Under the pieces are notes generated by a model. The model did not search any database, had not been told where the DNA came from, and saw only the letters and a list, made by a program, of their open reading frames with translations. Of a stretch of DNA of 64,000 bases, positions 1 through 11,514 are shown one piece after another (within the stretch, counting starts at the first letter, position 1; each line of letters opens with the position of its first letter). The stretch lies in contig RPFO01001313.1 of the NCBI GenBank assembly GCA_009746045.1, positions 122,001 to 186,000 of the forward strand. The letters are read 5' to 3'. A program made the translations under genes and the position numbers. Origin of the DNA: Mesostigma viride (taxonomy: Eukaryota; Streptophyta; Mesostigmatophyceae; Mesostigmatales; Mesostigmataceae).

Positions 1-520
1 GTTTTTCGTCATTTTCCCCCTTTTCTTACATGAAACAAATATGAACAGTGAACAAATGAACTCATATCAGGCTGGGTTCTTGCAGGCAGCATCTAGACCA
101 TGAAAATAGACCACCCACAAAAATTGGGCTCATTCTGAGCTCAAATGGTGACATGTCATGACAGCATACATGTGCAGTTTTTCGTCATTTTCCCCCTTTT
201 CTTACATGAAACAAATATGAACAGTGAACAAATGAACTCATTTCAGGCTGGATTCTTGCAGGCAGCATCTAGACCATAAAAATAGACCACCCACAAAAAT
301 TGGGCTCATTCTGAGCTCAAATGGTGACACGTGACAGCATACATGTGCAGTTTTTCGTCATTTTCTCGGTTATCTTGGTTATTATGAAACAAATATGAAT
401 ATTGAACAAATGAACTCAGATCAGGCTGGAAACTTGTAAGCAGCATGTAGACCATCAAAATAGACTGTTTACAGCTCAAAAGGTGACAAATGAAAGGAAA
501 ACAATGCAGTTTGATGCCAT
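1..520 (-). repeat. 175-bp tandem repeat, three copies (left array)
   Basis: Three head-to-tail copies start near 1, 177 and 350, so the period is 173-176 bp. The third copy is clearly more diverged and fades out near 510. The array is the reverse complement of the larger array at 9369-11045; shared words include GGGCTCATTCTGAGCTCAAA and the CACATGTCA family. No coding sequence is supported. The array continues beyond the left edge of the window. Confidence 0.9.
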
Positions 521-633
521 TGCCACTGTTCTCTTGAATAAAACATTTTTGTGCGACCAAATGAAATTCATGGGCATTCATTGACAATCCTCGAGGTTCG
601 TGCAGTCTGAATTTCGTACAACGGTAGTATGAA

Positions 634-1120
634 GTTCAGACTGGACGGGCAGTCTCGGGTCTTCGATGAATGAATTCCAGTGAATGCAAGATGAATTGCC
701 GAGACCGACCTGTTAGCAAGGAAATTCGTCCTTTTCGTATGTTCAGACTGGACGGGCAGTCTCGGGGCTTCGATGAGTGAATTCCAGTGAATGCAAGATG
801 AATTGCCGAGACCGACCTGTTAGCAAGGAAATTCAAGTCCTTTTCGTATGTTCAGACTGGACGGGCAGTCTCGGGGCTTCGATGAGTGAATTCCAGTGAA
901 TGCAAGATGAATTGCCGAGACCGACCTGTTAGCAAGGAAATTCAAGTCCTTTTCGTATGTTCAGACTGGACGGGCAGTCTCGGGGCTTCGATGAGTGAAT
1001 TCCAGTGAATGCAAGATGAATTGCCGAGACCGACCTGTTAGCAAGGAAATTCAAGTCCTTTTCGTATGTTCAGACTGGACGGGCAGTCTCGGGGCTTCGA
1101 TGAGTGAATTCCAGTGAATG
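634..1120 (+). repeat. 109-bp tandem repeat, left half of an array split by a LINE
   Basis: The word GTTCAGACTGGACGGGCAGT recurs at about 634, 741, 850, 959 and 1068, giving a 109-bp period. The array stops exactly at 1120, where the LINE begins, and resumes at 7915 on the other side. The units contain the near-inverted words CAGTCTCGG and CCGAGAC(CG), so each could fold into a hairpin. No coding function is visible. Confidence 0.92.
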
Positions 1121-1722
1121 CCTGAAACACCACGCCGTCACCAATGCAGCTATGGCGGCGTGAGGGCTAGCAGGAGCCAGAGTTGACCATTGGCGACCGG
1201 AAAGATACCAGCTGATTCGTCGCAAAAAGGTGCGTCTAACGAACTCTTTTTTGCCTGGAACAAAGCCGTCACTGAAACGGTGCGGCCAACAGGCGCCCGG
1301 CTTGCAAGGTGCAAACCCGGCCCTGTAGCCACACTGTTTTCAGTGACGGCCTCCCTCCCATGGCTGTTTTATAGCGAGGCAAGGCCAGGATACGAACACC
1401 CATTGGCAATGTGGCGCTGGCACGGGCCAGCCCCTTTGGATGGGCCAGTAGTTACCCCGGGGCCTAGTCTCCTACAACAAGGAAAACCCTTTAACAGGCG
1501 CTGGGACTATGGAATAGTCCGTGCCAAACATGGTGATTGGAAATCGCCCAGACACCTTTTACAACACCAGCCGACATTACATGGACAAGGATGTAATGTG
1601 GCTTTAACATCTCGGCTCCCCCTAGATGCACAGGTAGCCAGCCGCGATGACTTACTAACACGTTTTCTCTCCTTGTTTCCGTCTCCTCCTCACCACCAAC
1701 GCAGGGCCGGTGCTACAACTCC

Positions 1723-3342
1723 ATGGCTACATACACACCCGCTACCACAGCAGACAAGGTCAGCGGAAAAATCATATGGAGCCCAGCCATGACAGCGCGG
1801 GCTAATCAACTCCAAGAACGGATTGCCGTTGTTGAAATACACGGCGAAGCCCTGTCCATCGACGAGAAGAAAAATGTGGAAGAAAAGGTGTGCGGATTCG
1901 GTGGCACCATCTGCGGGGGAGTGAAAAACCAGCCGAATATTCACGTCAAATTTCGCACAGCCGAAATGGTTAAGAAAATGCTAGCCGACCTGACGCCCTC
2001 AGGGGTAAAAGACGCATCTCCTCATATCAGCGTGGGGGAGAAAGCTCTGGTGGTTCGACGCTTTCAGCCTTCGGACCTGCCAGCAGCCTACACATTGACA
2101 CTCTACAACGTCGCAGCTGGCTTCCGGGACGGCCCTCTCCTCCGCAATTTCATCGAACAGTATGGCACTGTCAGCAACCTGGTCGTCGTCGAGGACAGTA
2201 ACACACCTCTATTGACGACAGACAGCACAACGCTCATCCGCCGTGTTCAAACCGCCACCATGGGCTTCACCCCGCACTTCAACCCGGAGCTAGGGGTGAA
2301 CAACAAGGGCACCGACCTTATCATGGGAGTTCCCGGGGGCTACTCCGGTAACAACCCCAGGTGCATCCCGGACATCCTCACCGTGGACATGCCCGGCAGA
2401 CACGGTATTGCTGGCAGCAACCGCATCACTACTCAAATCAACTACGAGGACATCATCTGCCAGACCTGCCTAGAATCCCGCGAGCATGACACGTACGAGT
2501 GCCCAGCCAAGATTGTTAAGGCCAAGGCCAGCAAGGAGCGCTCTAGCCACGCCCGCAAGGGCAAGGGCAAGTGGGCCCATCTCGCCGCTGACGACAACGG
2601 CGGGCAGCCACCGGGGGCTGACCGCACGCCTGACGGCACGGGCCTATCCCAGCTTATCACCCAGTGGCTCGACGCCGCCCTCCTCCCGTACGCGGCACGT
2701 ACGGCACTGGGGATCCCTGCCAAGGCCAACATCGGCCTCGAGCTGATCCTTCTCATCGCCTACCCTGGGGACGACACGGTCATGCTGTGCCCGCTCAATC
2801 AAGCTCAGGAACCCTTCATGGTCAAGTGGGTTCCCATGGGAGCGCGACCGAGGAACGGCCCAGCCCAGCCATTGGACTTTTTCGCGGCAGCCCACGCCCA
2901 ACTGCAAGCAATGGGCATGCACGGCGTCGTGACGGTTGACAGCCCGCAGGATGCCCTGTTCATGCGCACGGCACCACGCACCTCAGACAAGGAGCGGCAC
3001 AACATCAGTGTCATTATCCCCTGCACGACGACACACGGGCAGGGCGACCCGCCGACACAGCTGCCCACCACCGGCTGCCGTTGGAATAAGGTGGCGAGGG
3101 AGCAAGCTTTTGAGGTATCAGGCATCCACCCAGGCAAATTCATCGAGGTCCCCCGGCGCACCCCTCCTCCCGCGGCCGCCGATGCCTCCCCGGCAGAGGC
3201 CGACGCAGAACCGACACAGGACAACTCCGATGCGCTGGCCACCACCACCCCGCACCACAACCTCCCGTCCGATCTGGGCCTCTCCGACATGGAAGCGTCG
3301 GCGACACCGGCTACCGGCAAGCGCCGCGACCGCGACCCCTGA
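1723..3342 (+). CDS. LINE ORF1 protein (RNA-binding, zinc knuckle)
   Basis: The intact 539-codon ORF opens at ATG 1723 inside the LINE. A CCHC-type knuckle is visible at about residues 246-260 (C-x2-C-x5-H-x4-C), followed by a basic, Lys/Arg-rich stretch around 265-285. The last ~70 residues are Pro/Ala/Thr-rich and probably disordered. ORF1 proteins of LINEs bind element RNA and form the ribonucleoprotein. The stop lies 38 nt before the ORF2 ATG and the two are in different frames, so ORF2 would need reinitiation or a separate start. A second open frame overlaps the 5' UTR and ORF1 start (1190-1792) but has no recognisable feature. Confidence 0.85.
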   Translation: MATYTPATTADKVSGKIIWSPAMTARANQLQERIAVVEIHGEALSIDEKKNVEEKVCGFGGTICGGVKNQPNIHVKFRTAEMVKKMLADLTPSGVKDASPHISVGEKALVVRRFQPSDLPAAYTLTLYNVAAGFRDGPLLRNFIEQYGTVSNLVVVEDSNTPLLTTDSTTLIRRVQTATMGFTPHFNPELGVNNKGTDLIMGVPGGYSGNNPRCIPDILTVDMPGRHGIAGSNRITTQINYEDIICQTCLESREHDTYECPAKIVKAKASKERSSHARKGKGKWAHLAADDNGGQPPGADRTPDGTGLSQLITQWLDAALLPYAARTALGIPAKANIGLELILLIAYPGDDTVMLCPLNQAQEPFMVKWVPMGARPRNGPAQPLDFFAAAHAQLQAMGMHGVVTVDSPQDALFMRTAPRTSDKERHNISVIIPCTTTHGQGDPPTQLPTTGCRWNKVAREQAFEVSGIHPGKFIEVPRRTPPPAAADASPAEADAEPTQDNSDALATTTPHHNLPSDLGLSDMEASATPATGKRRDRDP

Positions 3343-3380
3343 AACCAGGTAAGACCTCTGCCTTCCCACGACATAATCCT

Positions 3381-6300
3381 ATGAGCCAACTAACGCTAGT
3401 CTCGTGGAATGTCAGGGGGCTTAACACATACGGAGTCCGCACAGTGGGACAGGGCCGCACCATGACTCGCATCCGGGAACTTACAGTAGAATTGGATAGC
3501 CTCCTACATCAATATGTTGGTCCCTCTCACGAGATCTGGCTTGGACTGCAAGAACACAAAATTCAGATAGATGCAGAACGTACCGCCCTCCGGGCGGTCC
3601 GAGCACTTGCACCTAGAACACTATGCCAATGGGGATGGGCTCGGGGTACCCAAGGGGGAACTGCACTCATACAATACCGCAAACCACCTAACCCAACCAT
3701 GACATACTTGCCATGGACATTACAAGTAGACACAGCCCCGGCTAGATGGCAGGGCAGATGGACACGACAATCTATCACATGGGCGGGAAGCCAGGGCTAC
3801 CTCATTACCATCTATGCGCCGACCCTAGATATGCCGGCTGAACAAAACCTTTTCTACCAGCATATATTTGCAATGGTTTCTGATCTCATCTCCAACGGCC
3901 AAGAAATAGTACTTATGGGGGATTTTAACATTGATCTAAACGAACACCCTGCCCACCGTACAGCCTCCTTTTACCAACACATTCTAGACCTGAATTTGCA
4001 GGATGTCATTCGGTCACGGGATCAGGAGCACACTTGGCTGGCCACTCGTCTGGGCGTTCGCACAACCCGTCGCTTGGATAAAATATATATCACGCCCAAA
4101 TGGGCCGATTTAGTCTGCCACGCCAGCGTAGAACGCTCCACAGCCTTCTCAGACCATTACCCATGCATTGTCACGCTAGCCCACCACACCCAGGCCCCAC
4201 GGGGCCCAGGCATCCCTCGCATCAATAAAATCCTTCTACAAGACGATCAGTTTTATTTTGAGATCATGCAACGTTGGAGCAATTGGCGAACTCACAAGGA
4301 TAGCTACACTGACTGCTGCACGTGGATGCAGGAAGGCCTAGCCAAAATGCTAGAATATTCACATACCTACTCCCTAAACGTACGTCGGGAGAAAGGCCGC
4401 GCATACCGAATTCACCAACGCATAGTCAACAAGCTACAGCTGAAACCCCACCTAAACCACTACGAACAAGCTCGACTTCAAAGTTCACAAACTGAACTCG
4501 ACAAACTCCGTTTTGAAAGACACGCCCTAGCTTTAGACTCTGAAAATCTGTGGTGGCATCAGGTAGGCGAACGCATGACGAAAGATTTTTTCGCACTTAT
4601 TCCACCACTAAAATCCAACTCAATCATTTCAGAAATCCAGGATGAACAAGGCACACACACGGCCACAACCCCCATCCTAGAAAGTGGACATCGTTTCTAC
4701 ACCTCGCTGTTCCAAAATGAACCCAACCCCGAAGCCGACGCGGCCATAGCAAAAATTTTACAAGCTATCCCACGCCGCCTCACACTTGCGCAACAACACC
4801 AACTAGACCAAACCCCCTCCATGGAGGAGGCTACTAATGCCATGCAAAACATCCGGACCGGTAGTGCCCCAGGGGTGGATGGGCTTCCCATCGAGTTTTG
4901 GAAAACTTTTTGGTCCCTTTTACACGTAGATTTCTATCAATGCATACTAGAAATCTGGCAACATGGACAAATTACGGGTCAATGGGCCGAAACAGCCCTC
5001 ATTTTATTGTTCAAAAAGGGTGACAAAACACAGTGGAAAAATTACCGGCCAATACGCTCCTTACGGTTGCGTACAAAATCATTAGCAAGATAATTCAGCA
5101 AAGGCTCTACTCTGTTCTCGACTGCCTTATAGGCCCGGAGCAAGTAGGCTTCCGTGCTAACCTCCATATCAACGATAGCATCACCCTCATAATGGACATA
5201 GTAGAGAAGGCATGGCGCGACGACATTGCTGGCTTTATCCTCTTCTGGGACTTTGAAAAAGCGTTTGACCGCATGTGCTGGGCATACCTCCGACACATAT
5301 TGATCGGCTTAGGGTTTGGCCCACGCATCCTAACGGTCATCATGGGAATGATCAAATCGCTAACCTGGTACATCCTTATCAACGGTCACAAATCTGCACT
5401 TGGCCACAGCTCAAGATCCCTCCCCCAAGGAGATTGTATGTCCCCCATCTTGTTCCTACTGGCACACGCAGGATTGTTTTGGCTCCACCAGCACGACCCT
5501 CGTCTGCAGGGCTTCCCGCTTGCAGGCAGTGCCAAAGGTATTGTACAGATAGCATATGTGGATGACACCACCAATGTTTGCATCTCTCTACAGGAAGTGA
5601 ATGCTGTCTTGGAAAATATCAACACGTACTCTGTGGCCTCACAACAACGTTGTAATGTGCAAAAGTCCACGGGACTGCACATCGGCAAACCCAACCCATC
5701 TCGGATAAACCCCTCTCACCTGGCCATGACATGGGTCAAACCAGGTGAACACCATCTTTTGCACAATTGCCCCATTGGCTGCACGCCAGAGGGACGTTTG
5801 GCTGAACATCGTGCGTTTTTATATGACGAAACCAACCACGTGGGCAAACTTGCAGGAGTGCTCCTCACGGCAGGGCGGTGGGGTGGCGTCCAGCGGATGA
5901 GCTTACGAGGAAAAGCACTGATCGTCAACCAACTCTTGTTCTCCAAGGTTTTATACTACTGTCTGGCACACCCTCCCAACGATCATACCATACAGCTTAT
6001 CCAACGCATCGGCAGCAATTTTGTTTGGAAACAAAAAGGTTTGATATCTCACACGGTACATGGTTGGATCAGCCGGGATATGTCCTTTATGTCATGGTTG
6101 CACGGTGGCCTAGGGCTACACAACATACAATGGCGCTTGTGGTCGATGTATGCTAAACAAGTGATCAGCGTGTACATGGAAGTGAACACGCACCCTGGCT
6201 GCTTGTTGGCAAAAGAGTCTCTCTCCGCTATTTACACCCATGCTAATGGCACATCATGGCACCTTGACGCTGGAGTACTTGGCTGCACACTGATATCATA

Positions 6301-7798
6301 CAAGGGGCTCCCCTGGTACTGGTCGCGCCTATGGTTAGGTTATCACAAGCTCAAACCTGGGCGCCTCGTTTTTCCCACCACTCGTGAGGAGGTTGCACGA
6401 CAGATTCTTTATTTCAATGATTTGATCGTGGACAATGCGCGCAAGCCCTTGGGCACGTTACATGGGCACAACCCTTATGCTGGCTTCCTGTGCGCATCAC
6501 CCCCTGTTCTGAGAGTGCTCGATCTCTACGCGTGGCAGGGGGACAGATATCGGTTACGGGCATACACTGAAGTTAATGCTTGGGTGCAAAACATGCCATC
6601 GCTACACGCTTGGAACACCCTCATCCAGGCCATCCCAGCTACATGGCATGCTCTGATGATGGCCCCACGCAAGGCCCTCCAACCGGGTGATTGGATCAGT
6701 TTTTACCCGGACGGGATCACATCCACATGCAAAGGTCTGGTCCGGGGAGTGTTGCCTCCGGCCGGAATTCAAGTCCAAGTGGCCGACACCCTTCCAGGCC
6801 ACAATGGTTGCCTCAATCAGTTGGCGACATTATGTGTCTGTCTTCCAGCCCACCAATGTCACCGTATCCGGATGGTCCCGTGGTTAGTATCAAGGTCCTG
6901 CATGTTCCAGCCGGACCCCACGACCCCGGCGGAGGCCATCACTTGGTTACACGTAGGCAATACGAGATTGGATACTTTACCATTGGACCCCTTGGAGTTT
7001 GGCTGGACCTTGACCAAGGGGATGTCTAGGATTAGCAAATGTCTTTACGAGTACACGGCAGAATGGGGTTATGACATTTTATTGCACGAGAACCATAAGC
7101 TCCACCCTGGCCGCCCACGATGGGGCTTTCAATGGCCTGGGTACAGTTGGATTAAACTTATCACCGTGGCGGTCGATCACCCTTTGGTGGACCGCAGAGC
7201 GACCGACATTCAACATCTTTTACTGCACAGAGCCATTGGGGTAAACGCGGCCCTCAGCAGCCGGTTTCACCACGATGCGACATGCCTGTGCACCTTCCCT
7301 TCGGAAACAATTGAGCACCGCTTTCTCTACTGCCAAGTGAGCGGGGTGTGGCAATGGTTGTTTAACGTATGGTCCGCATGGACCGCGCTACCACATTCCA
7401 CACTAACGCTATCCGTGCGTTGTATCATATTCGGTATGGCGGGGACCCCCGGGGAGGAGCTCTCCAACAGTCAACTAGCCTGGGTATGGCTCCGAACTAA
7501 TATGCTATACGCGATCTGGACTATCCGGAACGAGACGGTTTTCAAAGTGCGGCACGAATACACCAAAGCCGCCGTGGTGAGGCGGTTTATCTTTCTCTGG
7601 AACTCAGCAATGCGTCGCGCTTGGCTCTTGGCGCAAGAACAATACAAGGTGTGGGACCCCGGGCCCAACAATGACAAGCCCAGCCCCTTGGAGCTCTTCC
7701 ATGCTCTCCTGGGACGCAACAGGGTGTTTACCTGCATTCCTCACGGTGACCTTACGCGCGTCACTTGGCTCCCCTGGTCACACAATGCTCCTTTCTAA
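3381..7798 (+). pseudogene. LINE ORF2: endonuclease-reverse transcriptase, one frameshift
   Basis: ORF2 opens at ATG 3381 with an endonuclease/exonuclease/phosphatase domain: SWNVRGLN at the N-terminus, LQEHKI with the catalytic Glu, GDFNID near codon 180 and SDHYP near codon 250. The reverse transcriptase follows, with NYRPI near 5042-5056 and the catalytic YVDD at 5555-5566. A C-terminal zinc-binding motif of LINE RTs (CLC...ETIEH...LYC) lies near 7284-7334. The first frame runs to a stop at 5093. The RT continues in the frame that is open from 5033 to 7798. Alignment of the two frames places a 1-bp loss just after NYRPI (about 5057). The break lies between RT motifs, so this copy should not make an active enzyme unless the shift is a sequencing error. 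Confidence 0.9.
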
Positions 7799-7914
7799 AC
7801 CTTTCACCTATCACACTACCCTCAGAGGGTAACCAGCTGGTCGATACGTGGTACCTCTTCACCTAATGATATTCCTATTGGTTAATAAAAATACCCATTT
7901 ACCCGGAAAAAAAA

Positions 7915-8421
7915 AATTCCAGTGAATGCAAGATGAATTGCCGAGACCGACCTGTTAGCAAGGAAATTCAAGTCCTTTTCGTATGTTCAGACTGGACGGG
8001 CAGTCTCGGGGCTTCGATGAGTGAATTCCAGTGAATGCAAGATGAATTGCCGAGACCGACCTGTTAGCAAGGAAATTCAAGTCCTTTTCGTATGTTCAGA
8101 CTGGACGGGCAGTCTCGGGGCTTCGATGAGTGAATTCCAGTGAATGCAAGATGAATTGCCGAGACCGACCTGTTAGCAAGGAAATTCAAGTCCTTTTCGT
8201 ATGTTCAGACTGGACGGGCAGTCTCGGGGCTTCGATGAGTGAATTCCAGTGAATGCAAGATGAATTGCCGAGACCGACCTGTTAGCAAGGAAATTCAAGT
8301 CCTTTTCGTATGTTCAGACTGGACGGGCAGTCTCGGGGCTTCGATGAATGAATTCCAGTGAATGCAAGATGAATTGCCGAGACCGACCTGTTAGCAAGGA
8401 AATTCAAGTCCTTTTCGTATG
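7915..8421 (+). repeat. 109-bp tandem repeat, right half of the LINE-split array
   Basis: This is the same unit as at 634-1120, with anchors at about 7985, 8094, 8203 and 8312 (109-bp spacing). It starts with the target-site duplication of the LINE and ends abruptly at TCCTTTTCGTATG near 8421. Units on both sides are almost identical, so the array was homogeneous when the LINE inserted. Confidence 0.92.
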
Positions 8422-8476
8422 TGCGCGAAACATGAGGGGTGGGAAAACGGAATAAGCACAGAAAACGGAATCAGCG

Positions 8477-8767
8477 ATGGCGGAGAAGACGGCGATGGCA
8501 CTTTTCAAATCGCATGTCATGGACGTGCACGAGCCGGAATGGTTGGTGGGGACCCCGGTATGCAAGATATTTTCAGGCCCAAACTCAGGGGAGAAGCGGT
8601 ATCATGCCCATGTGACGGCGTTTAATAAGGAGCACAACATGGTCCATGTGCTCTACACAGACGGGGACGATGAAATAGTAGGGTTAGATGAGGTGCGAGC
8701 TGCGCTTTGCGCATGCCCAGGTGTAGAGTTACCCAATCTGCCACCCGACTCGACTGCGCGAGGTTAG
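8477..8767 (+). CDS. Small Tudor-like (PTM/DIR17-type) domain protein
   Basis: This 96-codon ORF starts at ATG 8477. Residues ~25-75 match the pattern of plant and algal Tudor-like domains: VGTPV.K.FSG...GEKRYHA.VT with VLYTDGDDEI and a following LDEVR. The hydrophobic-YxDGDxE segment is the usual signature of this fold, which in other proteins reads histone tails or DNA. The body is acidic, with few basic residues. After the TAG at 8765 another frame is open from 8778 to 8897 and ends in KRRPP then DDSDSD, a plausible nuclear-protein tail, so a frameshift or small intron may have removed the natural C-terminus. It lies between two satellite arrays, which suggests it may belong to a mobile or repetitive unit. 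Family call is moderate; function unknown. Confidence 0.5.
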   Translation: MAEKTAMALFKSHVMDVHEPEWLVGTPVCKIFSGPNSGEKRYHAHVTAFNKEHNMVHVLYTDGDDEIVGLDEVRAALCACPGVELPNLPPDSTARG

Positions 8768-9162
8768 GCGGAGATAGTAGAGTGCGTTCGGATCGAAGCA
8801 GGTCGCACACCGGGGCACGGCTAGCAAGCAAGCGAAGGCGACCCCGCGCCACAAGCGCCGCCCTCCCCACATAATTGATGACTCAGACTCAGACTAGCCT
8901 TATTGATGTGAGTTTAAATTTTTCAGTTTTAGATCCCAGCGTGCAACATACAGGGATGAAAAGCACTTTAACATGTATTATTGTGCTCTGCGACTCCCCA
9001 ATAGGAGCGCGTGTTTTATCAATGAATTATTTAATTAATAATTTTTTCAGTTGGAAATGACGTCAAAACTGGGCTGAGTTTAAATGTTACTTATATATAT
9101 ATACTGTCCTGAGCCAGTAGACATCGCGCCTTACGCGGATCCGCGCTTTTTACGTTTCAGTT
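8768..9162. other. Non-coding stretch with a LINE-like 3' tail
   Basis: It begins with the out-of-frame DDSDSD tail described for the Tudor-like ORF (to 8897). Around 8990-9050 it carries a hairpin-like ACTCCCCAATAGGAGC followed by AT-rich TTAATTAATAATTTT. That arrangement recurs at six other places in the window and resembles LINE/SINE 3' ends. A short TATATATATA run lies near 9092. No gene is supported. Confidence 0.5.
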
Positions 9163-9366
9163 CAGACAACTGGTCTCAGACATGCACGGGGCTCGGCGTG
9201 CCATGCTTCCACGTTTGTTGTCTCTTTTCAGACAACTGGTCTCAGACATGCACGGGGCTCGGCGTGCCATGCTGCCACGTTTGTTGTCTCTTTTCAGACA
9301 ACTGGTCTCAGACATGCACGGGGCTCAGCGTGCCAATGCTTCAGTCCACGTTTGTTGTCTCTTTTC
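9163..9366 (+). repeat. 66-bp tandem repeat, three copies
   Basis: The word CAGACAACTGGTCTCAGACA starts at 9163, 9229 and 9295, a 66-bp period. The third copy carries a few extra bases (TCAGTCC). The array passes directly into the 175-bp array. Confidence 0.9.
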
Positions 9367-9368
9367 AT

Positions 9369-11045
9369 ATACTGTCACATGTCACCATTTGAGCTCAGAT
9401 CGAATGAGCCCAATTTTTGTAGGTGGTCTAGTATTATGGTTTAAATGTTGCTTGCAAGAATCCAGCTTGATATGAGTTCATTTGGTCATGATTCCTATTT
9501 GTTTCATGTAAGAAACCGGTGCAAATGGCGTAAAACTGCATATTCATACTGTCACATGTCACCATTTGAGCTCATAATGAGCCCAATTTTTGTAGGTGGT
9601 GTAGTATTATGGTTTAAATGTAGCTTGCAAGAATCCAGCTGGATATGAGTTCATTGGTTCATGATTCCTATTTGTTTCATGTAAGAAACCGGTGCAAATG
9701 ACAAAAGGTTGCATATTTATACTGTCACATGTCACCATTTGAGCTCATAATGAGCCCAATTTTTGTAGGTGGTCTAGTATTATGGTTTAAATGTAGCTTG
9801 CAAGAATCCAGCTCGATATGAGCTCATTTGGTCATGATTCCTATTTATTTCGTGTAAGAAAACGATGAAAATGGCGTAAAACTGCATATTTATACTGTCA
9901 CATGTCACCATTTGAGCTCATAATGAGCCCAATTTTTGTAGGTGGTGTAGTATTATGGTTTAAATGTAGCTTGCAAGAATCCAGCTGGATATGAGTTCAT
10001 TGGTTCATGATTCCTATTTGTTTCATGTAAGAAACCGGTACAAATGACAAAAGGTTGCATATTTATACAAAAGGTTGCATATTTATACTGTCACATGTCA
10101 CCATTTGAGCTCATAATGAGCCCAATTTTTGTAGGTGGTGTAGTATTATGGTTTAAATGTTGCTTGCAAGAATCCTGGCAGCTCGATATGAGTTCATTTG
10201 GTCATGATTCCTATTTGTTTCATGTAAGAAACCGGTGCAAATGACGAAAAGCTGCATATTTACACTGTCACATGTCACCATTTGAGCTCAGAATGAGCCC
10301 AATTTTTGTGGGTGGTCTATTTTCATGGTCTAGATGCTGCTTGCAAGAATCCAGCCTGAAATGAGTTCATTTGTTCACTATTCATATTTGTTTCATGTCA
10401 GAAAAGGGGGAAAATGACGAAAAACTGCACATGTATGCTGTCACATGTCACCATTTGAGCTCATAATGAGCCCAATTTTTGTGGGTGGTCTATTTTCATG
10501 GTATAAATGCTGCCTGCAAGAATCCAGCCTGATATGAGTTCATTTGTTCACTATTCATATTTGTTTCATGTCAGAAAAGGGGGAAAATGACGAAAAACTG
10601 CACATGTATGCTGTCACATGTCACCATTTGAGCTCAGAATGAGCCCAATTTTTGTGGGTGGTCTATTTTCATGGTCTAGATGCTGCCTGCAAGAATCCAG
10701 CCTGAAATGAGTTCATTTGTCCACTATTCATATTTGTTTCATGTAAGAAAAGGGGGAAAATGACGAAAAACTGCACATGTATGCTGTCACATGTCACCAT
10801 TTGAGCTCAGAATGAGCCCAATTTTTGTGGGTGGTCTATTTTCATGGTCTAGATGCTGCCTGCAAGAATCCAGCCTGAAATGAGTTCATTTGTCCACTAT
10901 TCATATTTGTTTCATGTAAGTAAAGGGGGGAAATGACGAAAAACTGCACATGTATGCTGTCACATGTCACCATTTGAGCTCAGAATGAGCCCAATTTTCG
11001 TGGGTGGTCTGTTTTCATGGTCTACATGCTGCCTGCAACAGTCCA
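9369..11045 (+). repeat. 175-bp tandem repeat, about ten copies (right array)
   Basis: The anchor CTGTCACATGTCACCATTTG recurs about every 172-194 bp from 9371 to 10956. Copies near 9.4-10.2 kb differ from those at 10.3-11.0 kb (for example GTAGTATTATGG against CTATTTTCATGG), so there are two subfamilies. The array is in inverted orientation to the copies at 1-520. The last unit decays near 11045; the next ~70 bp before the Gypsy relic contain a T-run and nothing recognisable. Confidence 0.92.
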
Positions 11046-11116
11046 GCTTTAGGTACCCTCAGATCTGAAAGATTTTTTTTTTACTCATTTGAAGACTTGT
11101 GAAATTGAGCAAACAC

Positions 11117-11514
11117 CTATGAATCCCCTCCTAGCTGTTTGCCAGGTCCTAAAGGCTGCAGCTGCAGCACCTCACCCTCCTGCAGGTGACTAGTGACTAG
11201 ATGCTTGGATGACAGAACATCAGCCACTGGTGTACGTGACTTCCCCTTGATCTCAGCTGCCAATCCTCTAGACTTGGTCAGCATCCCTGGCTCCAGTATC
11301 CACTTCCTGGGCCGTCCCTTTCCCCTCCTAGGATTCTCTGTGCTTGGTTGTGTTGTGAGAGTGGGCTGGCTACCAACAGAACCCTCCCCCGGACTGCTCT
11401 GCAGTGACTGACCCCCACCCTGGACGCCTGTCGACCCTGGGACAGAGCCCTGGTCAATGAGCATCTCGTGACTAAAGCTAGCCTCTACAGGGGGTTGGCT
11501 CAGCTGGAGGTTTG
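11117..11514 (-). pseudogene. Gypsy polyprotein remnant after RNase H (linker with AT-hook)
   Basis: After a frame change near 11515 the polyprotein trace continues to a stop at 11117. The segment is low in recognisable structure but contains a GKGRPRKW AT-hook-like motif around 11310-11340. In an intact Gypsy element the integrase would be expected in or after this region; it is absent here. Confidence 0.55.

Larger units (their letters stand above)
1121..7914 (+). mobile_element. Near full-length non-LTR retrotransposon (LINE, APE-endonuclease type)
   Basis: The element has about 600 bp of 5' UTR, ORF1 with a zinc knuckle, ORF2 with an AP-endonuclease and reverse transcriptase, a short 3' UTR and a 10-A tail. 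It is flanked by a 14-bp target-site duplication, AATTCCAGTGAATG, at 1107-1120 and 7915-7928, and it interrupts a unit of the 109-bp array. This is the outcome expected of target-primed reverse transcription. The order (ORF1, then ORF2 with an N-terminal APE domain and C-terminal Zn motif) resembles L1-clade LINEs of plants and algae; no RNase H domain was recognised. One frameshift in ORF2 suggests this copy is recently inactivated or carries a sequence error. Confidence 0.92.

Noticed and set aside
1190-1792. 200-codon frame in the LINE 5' UTR
   Set aside because: It lacks a clear ATG at its start, overlaps ORF1 and has no recognisable domain.
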